Source: Acinetobacter sp. ANC 3813 (GTDB taxonomy: Bacteria; Pseudomonadota; Gammaproteobacteria; Pseudomonadales; Moraxellaceae). Taken from it: 64,000 nt of DNA. Where the stretch lies: positions 166,479 through 230,478 of the forward strand of contig NZ_NEGK01000002.1 in the NCBI RefSeq assembly GCF_002135435.1. The letters run 5' to 3'. Under the pieces are notes generated by a model. That model saw only the letters and a program-made list of their open reading frames with translations. It made no database searches and was not told the origin of the DNA. Made by a program: the position numbers and the translations under genes. Shown piece by piece: positions 1 to 9,272 of the stretch (the first letter of the stretch is position 1; each line of letters opens with the position of its first letter).

Positions 1-48
1 TGCAGGACATTTTCCATAATATAACGGTGCAGTTTTGACGTCATGCAT
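1..48 (-). CDS. tagF: TagF, T6SS-associated protein (5' end only)
   Basis: Only the first 16 codons lie in the window; the gene runs off the left edge. The peptide starts MHDVKTAPLYYGKCPA, matching the beginning of TagF/ImpM proteins, which open with an aromatic-Gly-Lys-x-Pro motif. An AGGAG ribosome-binding site (plus-strand 57-61) sits 8 nt before the ATG, and the gene follows the tssM stop by 39 bp. TagF acts as a post-translational regulator of type VI secretion in other bacteria. The identification rests on the short peptide plus its place after tssM, which is the usual Acinetobacter order. Confidence 0.7.
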   Translation of the reverse strand, partial: MHDVKTAPLYYGKCPA

Positions 49-87
49 TTATACATCTCCTGCACTGAATAAAACCCTGTAAACCGC

Positions 88-3000
88 TCATGGAGTTACC
101 GCTCCAGTATTGGGTTGCAATGATGCTGTTAAATTCGCAGCAGGCATAGCCTGTGCGGCGACAATCCGTACAACTTTATTCATCACAACTTGATTGCTTA
201 ACGCCATTCCGTTGTAGCTAGGGTTTGAACCAATATTGCCTGCATTATTGCCGCTGACTAACCGGAAATTCACTTTGACCAAAATGTTGGCATCTTGCTT
301 AGCACGCCATACCAGCTCAAACGTATTGCCTTTTTGTGTGCGTTCAGCGCCTTCTATTAATCGGTTAATGCCATACTCGCCTGGTTCATCAAAAATTGTA
401 TGGGTTTTACCTTCCAAATCTATTGCAGTGATTCGCGCTCCAGGTATAGAGCCTTTGTTTGGCCATACAAAATTTACCCATTGCTGAACCCCGTTTTCAA
501 AGACCATGCGCTGTCCATCAATATCAATGATATAAGACAGCAGCTGTGGGTTTTCCATTGGATAAAACTGGAAATTGGACTGATTGGATGGTGCAGTTAC
601 TGGCTGATTTATTTCCCCTGTTGCCATGCCATTGCTTGGCGACACATAATTTTGAAAATTGGCTGAAAATTGCTGATTGATGCCAATACCCAGGTCCTGC
701 CATGTTTTAGTGGTCAGTGTATAGCCGCGGCGAATAACAAATGGATCTAAAAATTCTTTTACAAATCGCGCAATACTGCCATTTTCACCAAAGATCTGAT
801 TAATTTCATTGCTGGTCGCTTGCAAAGATGCATTGGCATTAAATGGATATTTGCTGGCTAAATTTTCCGTAAAGGGCTGGTATGCCTGCATCATCCACAG
901 CTTATTCATCTCATCCTGCGCCGGTGTAAGCAAGGCTTCAAAGGTCTGTGTCAAAGGCGTCAGCAAGAGTTTATGTAGCAAAGCTTGATCTGACTCTTTT
1001 AAACCCACAGCCATTTTTTCGTCAACATACTTTTGCGTGCTGTTAAATACCGAGTTCTGATCATTAATCGTTTGCTTTGCCAACGTCATACTGGATGGAC
1101 CAAAGTCGCCAGAATTTCTTAAATCATTCAGCTTGCTGCGGACTTGCCCCATAGACAGCATATATTCATCCAACAATGACTTATTTTGCTGGTCATCGCG
1201 TTTGCGAACAATTTGATAAAACATTTGAAATTCTTTAGCAATCACACCTTGAACTGCTGTAGGTACATTCTGCTGTGCCACCAATTCCGTTTCATTTTGA
1301 CTCAGCACTTTACGTTTAAACCAAGCAACAAAACCAGTTTGGGGCGCGGCAAGTTCTGCTTGTACAGCGGGATTATCCCAGCTGGTTTCTTTGGCTGCAC
1401 GACCCAAAACAGCAAGAATTGGAGAGTTTTCAGGTTCTCCCCAAATATCCATATACTTCGCCTGCAATTTGAAATCTGCATTTTTAGCATAATGAACACC
1501 ATTTAAAAATTTACGCCATTCTGCAATATATTCCTGCTTATACAATTCAGTCAGCTGCTTGCGAATTTGTTCAGGGCTGCCGCTAAATGTAAGGTCATCT
1601 GACTGAGTCATATTCAATACCCAGTCTTTACTGTCTGTAGGACTGTTGGCTGCCTTTTCAATCGCATCTTGTACATATTCATTCCACGCTTGATAGCTGA
1701 ATATTCCAGGCAAAGCATAGCTGCCCAGAATACTGTTTTGACTGCTTTCACCTACAATTTGCTTGATCGTTAATGCATGGAATCTGACTGAGCCGCGCAT
1801 TTTTATTTCATTATATACACGGTCACGCGCAGGAATTCCTGTACTAATTGAAGTCAAAATCTGACGGGTTTGATCGACCAAATTCGCATCTGAATCTAAA
1901 CGCGGAAACATCGGATCATTCGCTAAAGTCATGGCATAGGACAGCACCTGCTCGGCTCGAATGATCATTTCGTTCCGAGGCAATGGTCCACGGTTGTGCT
2001 CAAGCCATGAACGCCAAAAGCGCGACACTTGATCACTTAGGTGTGCTGACTCACGATATTGCGGATTGCTCAGCATCAAATAAGCTTTCAATGCATTGTA
2101 TGCATCCTGTGGATTGGTATCGGCAGGCTCAGAAAAAGGCTGATTAGTTTTAATGTTATGATTTAAATGAATATTTACTTTGTTCTCTTTCAGCATCACT
2201 TCATTGTTTTTTACCCGCTGTAAATACTGCGCCATATTTTGCTGAGCTGGCAGCAGTACAATCTGCTGAATGCCTTTCAAATATTCGGTTTTCAGTTTGT
2301 CCCTAATTTCATTGCCTTGATATAAGCCTAAACTGTATTTGAACGGACGCTCTTGATCAAAATGATCCAATTGCTGCAAACGCCCCTGCAAGATGAGCAA
2401 GGCTTCAAGCTGAGTCGATAATTCTCCTCCAGATTGCGCCTCCATTTGCACCACTTTACTTAAATCAGCATTGGCTTCAGCAATTAATTGCTGATTATTT
2501 CGATAGGACCATACCCATAAGCTTAACAGCAATGCCACTGTGCATAGCGCTGCAATAAATAGAAGAAACCGTTTCCGCTTACGCGTTGGATTGATATGCT
2601 GCTTAACTAAATTTTTGTCTTTAAGAATGACACTCGAAAATAGCCCTTTTAAAAAATAACCATGATCTTGAGAAATTGAATTGGTCGGCACGCCAAACTC
2701 TGAATCATTACTCTTAATTAAATGAAAATCCTCAGCAATTTGTTCGGTCATTCGGCTTTCAATTGCCCCTTCCTGTAAAGCGCTGGTAAAATAGAAACCG
2801 CGAAAAACAGGTTTGAACTGATAAGGATTTTCTTGGAATAAAGTCCCAATAAAAGTTTTTAAAGCAGGCTTTAGGCTTTTAAATTCCAAAGGAAAGGTCA
2901 TCACACTTGGAGAAATATTCTGTGAATGCCTGCGGCTTAAATGTGTTGTACTGACACTTTTCAGCCCGTCATACAAAATCCCGTAATGCTTTTCAAATAA

Positions 3001-3909
3001 TTCAACTGAGTTTTCCAGAGAATCGGCCCGATAAGGCAAGGTCGCCCCCCATACCTGATCAAACTCATCATGATCATAGCAATCAAAAAACTCGGTAAAC
3101 CCCGCGATTAAATCCATCTTTGAAAAGACTAAATATACGGGCGGGAAGATTTCTAGACGCTCGGTTAAATCCTGAATTCGCGCGCGTAAGTTTTTAGCTA
3201 ATTTAATTGATTTTTCAGGGCTTTGACTGACTAACTCTGCAATACTTACGATAACTATCAAGCCATTGATTGGCGCTTTGCTGCGGCTTCTTTTTAAAAT
3301 ATTCAAAAAACCCAGCCATTCCGAATGATCTTCTGCATAGGCTGAATATCGACCAGCCGTATCTAAAAGCACCCCTTCGGTCGAAAAAAACCAGTCACAA
3401 TTGCGTGTACCGCTTAAACCTGACGACACCATTTTTTGATGGCTGGCTTCAAATGGAAAGCGCAGTCCTGAATTATAAATGGCTGAACTTTTACCTGCTG
3501 CAGGATTGCCAATGACCATATACCACGGCAACTCATACAGCGCGGCATTGCCTTTTCTATCCCCTAATTTAGATCTTCTGATCAGCTGAATAGAGTCTTT
3601 AACTTGCTGATTGATCAGCTGCAGCTCTTCTTTATTATTTACTTTGCCATATTCTGATTCAGTATCTTTGGAAATTGCATCCGCTAAAATTTCTCCCTGC
3701 TTGCCATTTCGGTAATATTGCACAAGCTCATAAACACCCCAAATCATCAGCCCAGTAATATAAACAGCAGCAATGATCCAAAAAACTTTATCAGGCACTG
3801 TATTGTGCATCGCCAATATAGCGACAAAAAACGATAAAGCCATAATGGCTTTCGGATTTGTCAGATACTGCCAGACATAACCCAGCAAGGTATAAAATAA
3901 TGTATTCAC
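88..3909 (-). CDS. tssM: TssM (IcmF-family) T6SS inner-membrane protein
   Basis: A 1273-residue protein, the normal size for TssM. Two N-terminal membrane segments (about 20-60) precede a cytoplasmic NTPase-like domain with a Walker A motif GNPAAGKSS at 134-142. A third membrane segment lies near 447-467, followed by a long periplasmic region ending in the beta-rich TssM C-terminal domain. TssM forms the trans-envelope membrane complex with TssL and TssJ, linking the baseplate to the cell envelope. It lies 19 bp after the preceding membrane protein gene and just before tagF. No tssJ lipoprotein gene is visible in the window; Acinetobacter loci are generally described as lacking a clear one. 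Confidence 0.95.
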   Translation of the reverse strand: MNTLFYTLLGYVWQYLTNPKAIMALSFFVAILAMHNTVPDKVFWIIAAVYITGLMIWGVYELVQYYRNGKQGEILADAISKDTESEYGKVNNKEELQLINQQVKDSIQLIRRSKLGDRKGNAALYELPWYMVIGNPAAGKSSAIYNSGLRFPFEASHQKMVSSGLSGTRNCDWFFSTEGVLLDTAGRYSAYAEDHSEWLGFLNILKRSRSKAPINGLIVIVSIAELVSQSPEKSIKLAKNLRARIQDLTERLEIFPPVYLVFSKMDLIAGFTEFFDCYDHDEFDQVWGATLPYRADSLENSVELFEKHYGILYDGLKSVSTTHLSRRHSQNISPSVMTFPLEFKSLKPALKTFIGTLFQENPYQFKPVFRGFYFTSALQEGAIESRMTEQIAEDFHLIKSNDSEFGVPTNSISQDHGYFLKGLFSSVILKDKNLVKQHINPTRKRKRFLLFIAALCTVALLLSLWVWSYRNNQQLIAEANADLSKVVQMEAQSGGELSTQLEALLILQGRLQQLDHFDQERPFKYSLGLYQGNEIRDKLKTEYLKGIQQIVLLPAQQNMAQYLQRVKNNEVMLKENKVNIHLNHNIKTNQPFSEPADTNPQDAYNALKAYLMLSNPQYRESAHLSDQVSRFWRSWLEHNRGPLPRNEMIIRAEQVLSYAMTLANDPMFPRLDSDANLVDQTRQILTSISTGIPARDRVYNEIKMRGSVRFHALTIKQIVGESSQNSILGSYALPGIFSYQAWNEYVQDAIEKAANSPTDSKDWVLNMTQSDDLTFSGSPEQIRKQLTELYKQEYIAEWRKFLNGVHYAKNADFKLQAKYMDIWGEPENSPILAVLGRAAKETSWDNPAVQAELAAPQTGFVAWFKRKVLSQNETELVAQQNVPTAVQGVIAKEFQMFYQIVRKRDDQQNKSLLDEYMLSMGQVRSKLNDLRNSGDFGPSSMTLAKQTINDQNSVFNSTQKYVDEKMAVGLKESDQALLHKLLLTPLTQTFEALLTPAQDEMNKLWMMQAYQPFTENLASKYPFNANASLQATSNEINQIFGENGSIARFVKEFLDPFVIRRGYTLTTKTWQDLGIGINQQFSANFQNYVSPSNGMATGEINQPVTAPSNQSNFQFYPMENPQLLSYIIDIDGQRMVFENGVQQWVNFVWPNKGSIPGARITAIDLEGKTHTIFDEPGEYGINRLIEGAERTQKGNTFELVWRAKQDANILVKVNFRLVSGNNAGNIGSNPSYNGMALSNQVVMNKVVRIVAAQAMPAANLTASLQPNTGAVTP

Positions 3910-3928
3910 TTTCTTCTCTTAAATGTTT

Positions 3929-5389
3929 TTATTGCTCTAAATAAGCGCGTTCGCCATTCTGCTGTACGTCTAAATCTGCTGCTGCCTGATAATCATCAAA
4001 AACAGCATAAACATCTTCGCGGTCTGCGCTAAAAATCAAACCTTTTAATTCTTCAGATAAATGCATCCCCACCATAAAGTGAAAAACCTTGGCCAGCTGC
4101 TGTGTATGACCCGTATTGTGATACGTATATAAAAAATGCTGTGTCTCAATGAACGTTTCTGAAAATTTCTGATGCAGCTTTTTTGAACTTTTAATATTTT
4201 GCATATCATCTAAAAATAAAACACATGGCTCATCTTGCTGAAATTGTTCATATTCATTTAGCTTATTTTGCTCAATAAAATGGCCTGCACAGGATTCATT
4301 TACACTGATTTTTAATGTTCTTTTCGGGTTTAAATCTTCTATTAAGGTGTCTATAGGCGCTACGCACCAGCTGGCTGCATATTCAGCGGCAATGTACTGT
4401 TCACTTTGCCAAAACTTCTCATCAAGGCATTCCTGATCAATTTCGGAATCAACAGCAATAATTAAATTAAAACAATATTTCTGCTGTGCAACCTGTTCTA
4501 AAAGCTTTAACCACTCTGTATAGGCGCTGTGCTGGCTTATAAAGTGATATTCCATTTCAATTTGAGCTTCTAAAATTGAATATTGTGCGGCTAATGAAGA
4601 TAACAGTTCTGCCCGTGCTTGATCATTATGCTGATGTATCAAATCTTCAGGTAATAATAGATACACAAAAAGCTGGTTTAAACGGGCAATAACTCGAGAG
4701 TTTACTTCTTGCAGTGTATCAGGCTCCTCATAGGACTCACCTCGCCATGCAGGATGCATACGGTATTGATAAGCCATTTCACTATCGTAAAACATGGCTG
4801 AGTCTTTTAAATGTTGCGCTGCAGCAAAGAGCGCTTCCGCATGTGGTTCTAATTGATGCTGAATCAGCTGTAATATTCTTTGCTCACGGATAGATCGCAG
4901 ACTGGAATTTTCGTCATCGCTATCCGCTAATAATTGATCCAAAGCGCGAATGCGAAATGACAATAATGGTAAGCCGTAAGCATTGCATAAATCTGAATCC
5001 AATTCAGGACTTCTAAACTTCTTATATTCTTCAAGAATTTCTGAATTTTCTCCAAAACTATGCACGGCTGCAGCAGAAAATATATTCAATGAAAATTGCC
5101 GAATAGAAACATCAGGCGCTTTGAATAAATTTTCCGACAGTATATTTTGCTGTGCGATCTCAGCGCTTTGCTGCTGCTTTAAATCTTTCTTTTTTCTGAA
5201 GTACTTTATTATTGTCAAAATTAGATAGGGTGAAAATACAATGGCTGTGACCAACACAGGCAATAAAAGTAAATAATTCAATAGATCCCAGCCTGTAGGC
5301 TGATAAGACGTATCCCGCCAGAAATAAATAATGCAGCTGCAAAGCAGTGCAAAAATGGTCAAAAAGGCCGATATTATTATTTTAATCAT
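3929..5389 (-). CDS. T6SS-locus inner-membrane protein between tssG and tssM (AsaB position)
   Basis: A 486-residue protein with two N-terminal hydrophobic segments (about 5-25 and 38-62), a basic Lys-rich stretch, then a long hydrophilic Gln/Glu-rich cytoplasmic part. I recognise no general T6SS core domain. Its start ATG overlaps the tssG stop (ATGA) and it is 19 bp from tssM, so it is translationally coupled within the operon. By position it corresponds to the Acinetobacter accessory gene that I recall being called asaB; that name is from memory. The topology suggests a partner of TssM or TssL at the inner membrane, which is inference only. Confidence 0.7.
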   Translation of the reverse strand: MIKIIISAFLTIFALLCSCIIYFWRDTSYQPTGWDLLNYLLLLPVLVTAIVFSPYLILTIIKYFRKKKDLKQQQSAEIAQQNILSENLFKAPDVSIRQFSLNIFSAAAVHSFGENSEILEEYKKFRSPELDSDLCNAYGLPLLSFRIRALDQLLADSDDENSSLRSIREQRILQLIQHQLEPHAEALFAAAQHLKDSAMFYDSEMAYQYRMHPAWRGESYEEPDTLQEVNSRVIARLNQLFVYLLLPEDLIHQHNDQARAELLSSLAAQYSILEAQIEMEYHFISQHSAYTEWLKLLEQVAQQKYCFNLIIAVDSEIDQECLDEKFWQSEQYIAAEYAASWCVAPIDTLIEDLNPKRTLKISVNESCAGHFIEQNKLNEYEQFQQDEPCVLFLDDMQNIKSSKKLHQKFSETFIETQHFLYTYHNTGHTQQLAKVFHFMVGMHLSEELKGLIFSADREDVYAVFDDYQAAADLDVQQNGERAYLEQ

Positions 5390-6381
5390 TGTAATTTTCC
5401 TATTAATGCATAACAGGTTTCATTATTGTCTATGGATAATTTAGGGCTTAACAATGCACCTTGTGATAATCCGACACTCATACCAGTATTTAAGTACATA
5501 GGCTGAATATCTTCTTTTTTGAGTATTAAACGGACATCAACCATTAGTGATGGACTGCACCAGATACTGATCAATTTTTTTAATTTTTCACTCAAAGGCT
5601 GCCGCGGCAAAAATTCCTGATAGTCCTGCTGATTGAGCGGCCCAATGCTGATTTCAATCCTGTCATCTATCTGACGAACAGTTTCGCCGCAAAATGTATT
5701 CATGCCTAATTGGCTATTAAGTTCTCCGCCCAATTGTGTTTTCTGTGAATCATCCAGCTTAAATTGAGTCGCTAGAAATTCACTCACTTGAAAATCAGCT
5801 TTAAAAATACAGTTTAATATGGTTTTTAAAGCATAAACAGTATTGGTTTGCCCCTGCATCAACCCTGAGAATTCTGCAAAATAATCTTCTAGATCAGAAG
5901 CTTCATGCTGCGAATTAATATAGCCATTTAAAGCATGAATAATATTCAAATAATTATTTTCATGCTCCATTTCATAGCGGATAGGCAAATTATAATTAAT
6001 GCTGGCATCAATATATTGTGCCGTCAGATTATGGTTAAACAGGTTTAAAAAATGCAATGCTTCTTCGCGCTGCTGACGGCTGCTGTGTTTAATTTTATTG
6101 GTATAGCTATATGGCAATGCGCCTTGGATACCTGTCAGCCCAACCAACAAGTTTGTCATTTGAATTTGGCTGCCATCAATATGTAAAGACTCAATTTCTG
6201 TTTGCGGAAAATTGAGTTTTAGCGAACTGTTGAATTGAAAATCTTTAGACCAGTGCCCATCTTTATTGAATACCGTACCATGCCGGAATAAACGTGCCGC
6301 CTGAATAAATTCAAATGAAGCTGGATTCTCCAGCAAATCTTCAATTACAGAAGCTTTCTGCCACCAACGTTCTGAACGCAT
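5386..6381 (-). CDS. tssG: TssG T6SS baseplate protein
   Basis: A 331-residue TssG/ImpH-family protein. The N-terminus carries the typical pattern WWQ...LLENPASFEFIQAARLF, and there is a central GLTGIQGALPYSYT stretch seen in this family. TssG joins two TssF copies and TssK to form a baseplate wedge on which the sheath assembles. Its start lies inside the end of tssF (37 bp overlap) and its stop overlaps the next gene by 4 bp, so the three genes are tightly coupled. Confidence 0.93.
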   Translation of the reverse strand: MRSERWWQKASVIEDLLENPASFEFIQAARLFRHGTVFNKDGHWSKDFQFNSSLKLNFPQTEIESLHIDGSQIQMTNLLVGLTGIQGALPYSYTNKIKHSSRQQREEALHFLNLFNHNLTAQYIDASINYNLPIRYEMEHENNYLNIIHALNGYINSQHEASDLEDYFAEFSGLMQGQTNTVYALKTILNCIFKADFQVSEFLATQFKLDDSQKTQLGGELNSQLGMNTFCGETVRQIDDRIEISIGPLNQQDYQEFLPRQPLSEKLKKLISIWCSPSLMVDVRLILKKEDIQPMYLNTGMSVGLSQGALLSPKLSIDNNETCYALIGKLQ

Positions 6382-8153
6382 TGGTATAGCTCCTGCTGAG
6401 ACTGGATATCGTATACAACCAAATCAACATAACTGTTCATTTGAACTTTCAAATTAAAAAGATGCGCCAATAACTGACTAAATATATATAGGCTTTGACC
6501 GCAGAAAACTTCAGACTGTATACCGAGTTTAATTTTTATACCGCGTACAAATAATGGATATGGCCTGCTTTCTATCAATTTATTCGTAAGCTCAAAGTCT
6601 AGTTTTTGAATCGATTGAATGATGATTTCATTCTCTTTTGATTGCGGCAGGTTATATAGTTCGAGCAATTCCTTTAAATGCTCAACTGCATTTTCTTTCA
6701 TCAAAGACATGGTATTCAGTGACAAATGCGAAATAATGCGCCACTGTTCTTTTTTATTCTGCTTAAAATAATAAGGCAAGTTTGGACGTTTGAGCATTAT
6801 TGCTTTACGCGCCAGACTGCTGTCATTCAGTGTCAGTACATTTTGATCTTTATTATAGCTTTCATGCGGTAAATCACAGTTTGAGCACATTAATTCAATA
6901 CTAATAAAATCTGAACTGGTGCTTTGCGGTTCCAGATGCTTTGAAACTAAACTATAGCTCAATTCTTGACAATTGTTCCTAAACCTAGAGGTACTTAAGC
7001 TATAAAAAAAATTAACTTTCTCGTGATGATAATGGCTCATTGCAAAAAAAGGTAAAATAGGTAGAAATACTTGATCTTGACTGCTTTTTTCTCGAACCAT
7101 ACTCATATTCAAAATAGAATATGCCTGATAATACTCAGGATGATGCGCATCCGTAATTAATGGGTATTCCATTTTTTTGTGATTGATTTTTTGCGGTTCA
7201 GCCTGTTTATTAAACAGATTAACTACAGGCGTACAAAACAGTTTAAAATTCGCAGTATTAAGCTCACTATAATTTCTTAAAATCACCTGATCATTTAAAT
7301 CCAACTTAAAGTGAATAAGCAGTTCAAAGGTATTATTAAATGTATTGAATAGATGTAAGAAGTTCAAATCCAAATTTAAGAAATGAAATTTTTCTGGACA
7401 GCTAAAATATTCCATTAATAAGCGGTAAGCCTGATGCGTGTGCTGATCACTCGGCAAAATGCTTTCTTTTTCATTAAATCCAATGAGCTGAAAAGGATTT
7501 TTGATCTCAAAAACGTGGCTGTCTGACCGAATACTGAAACTGGTTTCAGTCTGAAAAATCCGATCCAGCAGCTGAAGCGGAAAGTTAGAAATCGCATCTA
7601 AATATATGGGCAATTTTGCTTGTGCAAGCTGAATATTTTTCTGATTAAAAATCTCGAAATCTAAACTCAGCGCAGCATTATGATTGTTCTGCATATGCGC
7701 TGAGGGATGTGTTTTAAATCTAACTTGTTTGAGTACAATCGGCAGTAAATCAACATTGTTAACAGTTGAATATTCACATTGTATGCCTCGGATACTTTTG
7801 GACTTAAGCGCTGTATTTCGAGGTATTGTATGCACATTGGTCAGCTGCTTGATTTTATTGCTATCATCAAAAGATACAATTGAACAAGCTGGAAAAGGCT
7901 TTAAATACTGCGGGAACATGACTTCAAAAAGCGAATGCGTAAATAGCTCATAGCTGTCTGACAGCTTTTTGTCTATCCGCGCAGCAATTAATGAAAAAGA
8001 TTGTATTAAGCGTTCAATATGCGGGTCATCGATCTGCTCTTGATTTAATGATAAGCGCTGGGCGATTTTAGGATATTTATGCGAAAATTCACGAGATTGC
8101 TGAGAAAACTCCTGCAATTGCTTTTCATAATACGGTAGCAGCTCTTCAATCAC
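6345..8153 (-). CDS. tssF: TssF T6SS baseplate protein
   Basis: A 602-residue TssF/ImpG-family protein of typical length. It starts with the family signature MIEELLPYYEKQLQEFSQ, followed by the conserved region around 'DPHIERLIQSFSLIAARID'. TssF is a structural part of the T6SS baseplate wedge together with TssG, TssE and TssK. The start lies 12 bp after the tssE stop, and the 3' end overlaps tssG. Confidence 0.95.
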   Translation of the reverse strand: MIEELLPYYEKQLQEFSQQSREFSHKYPKIAQRLSLNQEQIDDPHIERLIQSFSLIAARIDKKLSDSYELFTHSLFEVMFPQYLKPFPACSIVSFDDSNKIKQLTNVHTIPRNTALKSKSIRGIQCEYSTVNNVDLLPIVLKQVRFKTHPSAHMQNNHNAALSLDFEIFNQKNIQLAQAKLPIYLDAISNFPLQLLDRIFQTETSFSIRSDSHVFEIKNPFQLIGFNEKESILPSDQHTHQAYRLLMEYFSCPEKFHFLNLDLNFLHLFNTFNNTFELLIHFKLDLNDQVILRNYSELNTANFKLFCTPVVNLFNKQAEPQKINHKKMEYPLITDAHHPEYYQAYSILNMSMVREKSSQDQVFLPILPFFAMSHYHHEKVNFFYSLSTSRFRNNCQELSYSLVSKHLEPQSTSSDFISIELMCSNCDLPHESYNKDQNVLTLNDSSLARKAIMLKRPNLPYYFKQNKKEQWRIISHLSLNTMSLMKENAVEHLKELLELYNLPQSKENEIIIQSIQKLDFELTNKLIESRPYPLFVRGIKIKLGIQSEVFCGQSLYIFSQLLAHLFNLKVQMNSYVDLVVYDIQSQQELYQCVQNVGGRKLL

Positions 8154-8164
8154 AGATAACCCAC

Positions 8165-8641
8165 TTAAGCTCTAGGTGAAATAACATATTGTTGTGTTGT
8201 TGGTTTTAATAAGGCATCAAAAACGACTGGCTCATATAAAGGATGTATATTGAGATAGGCCTGAATACTGAGACAGAGTGCCCCCATATTGTGCCCTTCC
8301 ATCAGCATTTCGACTTTAATTTGCTTCAGCCTAGGCTCGTGCGCTGTAATCGACTGTTCAATGGATTGACATATTTTGTCCCGGTCCATCGGGTTTGCAG
8401 TCGACAAACCGACAAAATCAATGATTCCAAATTGTAAAATTGACCGCTTAGCCAATGGAAAATCGTCTATATCAACACTGACCTTTGCGACACGGCTATT
8501 GAGCAAATCCTCCAAATCTAAGGCAACAGACTCGCGCAATTCCTGTAATGATAAGCCTTGATAGTGCTGCTGTTCATTGGGCAGCATCCGGTCAAAAAGC
8601 GTTGTTTTAAAGCCATAAGGGTAAATCTGATCTAAGTTCAT
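8165..8641 (-). CDS. tssE: TssE T6SS baseplate protein (gp25-like)
   Basis: A 158-residue protein with the GPW/gp25 fold signature: an N-terminal LFDRMLP motif, a conserved LxxSVxxDLEDLLNSR stretch near 35-50, and SILQFGIIDFVGL near 67-79. This domain is shared with the T4 phage baseplate protein gp25, which helps start sheath polymerisation. It lies between hcp and tssF in the minus-strand operon. Confidence 0.94.
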   Translation of the reverse strand: MNLDQIYPYGFKTTLFDRMLPNEQQHYQGLSLQELRESVALDLEDLLNSRVAKVSVDIDDFPLAKRSILQFGIIDFVGLSTANPMDRDKICQSIEQSITAHEPRLKQIKVEMLMEGHNMGALCLSIQAYLNIHPLYEPVVFDALLKPTTQQYVISPRA

Positions 8642-8717
8642 TTTTGTTCTTATTCATATCAGCCATAGACATAGAGGCCAATATCACATTAACCTCTATA
8701 TTTATTTTATTATTAAA

Positions 8718-9221
8718 TTATGCTGCGTAAGATGCTGTATTATTTGATAAAGACCATTTTTTAGTTACAGCGCCTTTTTGCGTACCGTTAATATCTTGCT
8801 GATTATACGTCCACTCTACAGCAGCATATTTCAAGCCAAACGCTTCATGCGGAACACCTTCTTCATTTACATTCGGTGTAACGCTTGAAACTAAAACATG
8901 TTTCAGTTTGATTTGAAGATATTTAATGCGTTTATCGCCATTTGCGCGGTAAAAATCAATTTGCACTTCATCAAATGTATAGCCAGCAGAACATGCTTCC
9001 CAAAGTTTTGGACTAGTTGCATCCAGATCTTTGATAAAAATCATGTCAGAATGTTCTACGCGTTCAGCAGTATGCCCGCCCACACTTGATGATGTCGCCG
9101 ATTTCGGCTGACGGATATTGTGCGACCATGAATTTACTTCCAGCCAGCTTTTATGCTCTGAATCGCGTGATTCACCATCGACTTTGTATTTCCCGCGGAA
9201 TTGTACGTATATATCTTTCAT
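8718..9221 (-). CDS. hcp: Hcp (TssD) T6SS tube protein
   Basis: A 167-residue Hcp-family protein. It begins MKDIYVQFRGKYKVDGES and has the typical GHTAERVEHSDMIFIKDLDATSPKLWEA block near 49-78. Hcp hexamers stack to form the inner tube that is shot out on sheath contraction; it is both a structural part and a secreted product. A 76-bp gap to tssE and a 51-bp gap to tssC separate it slightly from its neighbours. No C-terminal toxin extension is present. Confidence 0.97.
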   Translation of the reverse strand: MKDIYVQFRGKYKVDGESRDSEHKSWLEVNSWSHNIRQPKSATSSSVGGHTAERVEHSDMIFIKDLDATSPKLWEACSAGYTFDEVQIDFYRANGDKRIKYLQIKLKHVLVSSVTPNVNEEGVPHEAFGLKYAAVEWTYNQQDINGTQKGAVTKKWSLSNNTASYAA

Positions 9222-9272
9222 TTTTATAATTTTCCTAATTTTAATCTAACGTTATTATTATGTTGCCTCAAA

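Noticed and set aside
4983..5342. Reading frames on both strands inside the T6SS membrane protein gene
   Set aside because: No ribosome-binding site, no domain, fully inside a well-supported gene.
3929..5389. TssJ or TssL function for the protein between tssG and tssM
   Set aside because: It has no lipobox and no DotU motifs, and a clear TssL is encoded at 17522-18328.
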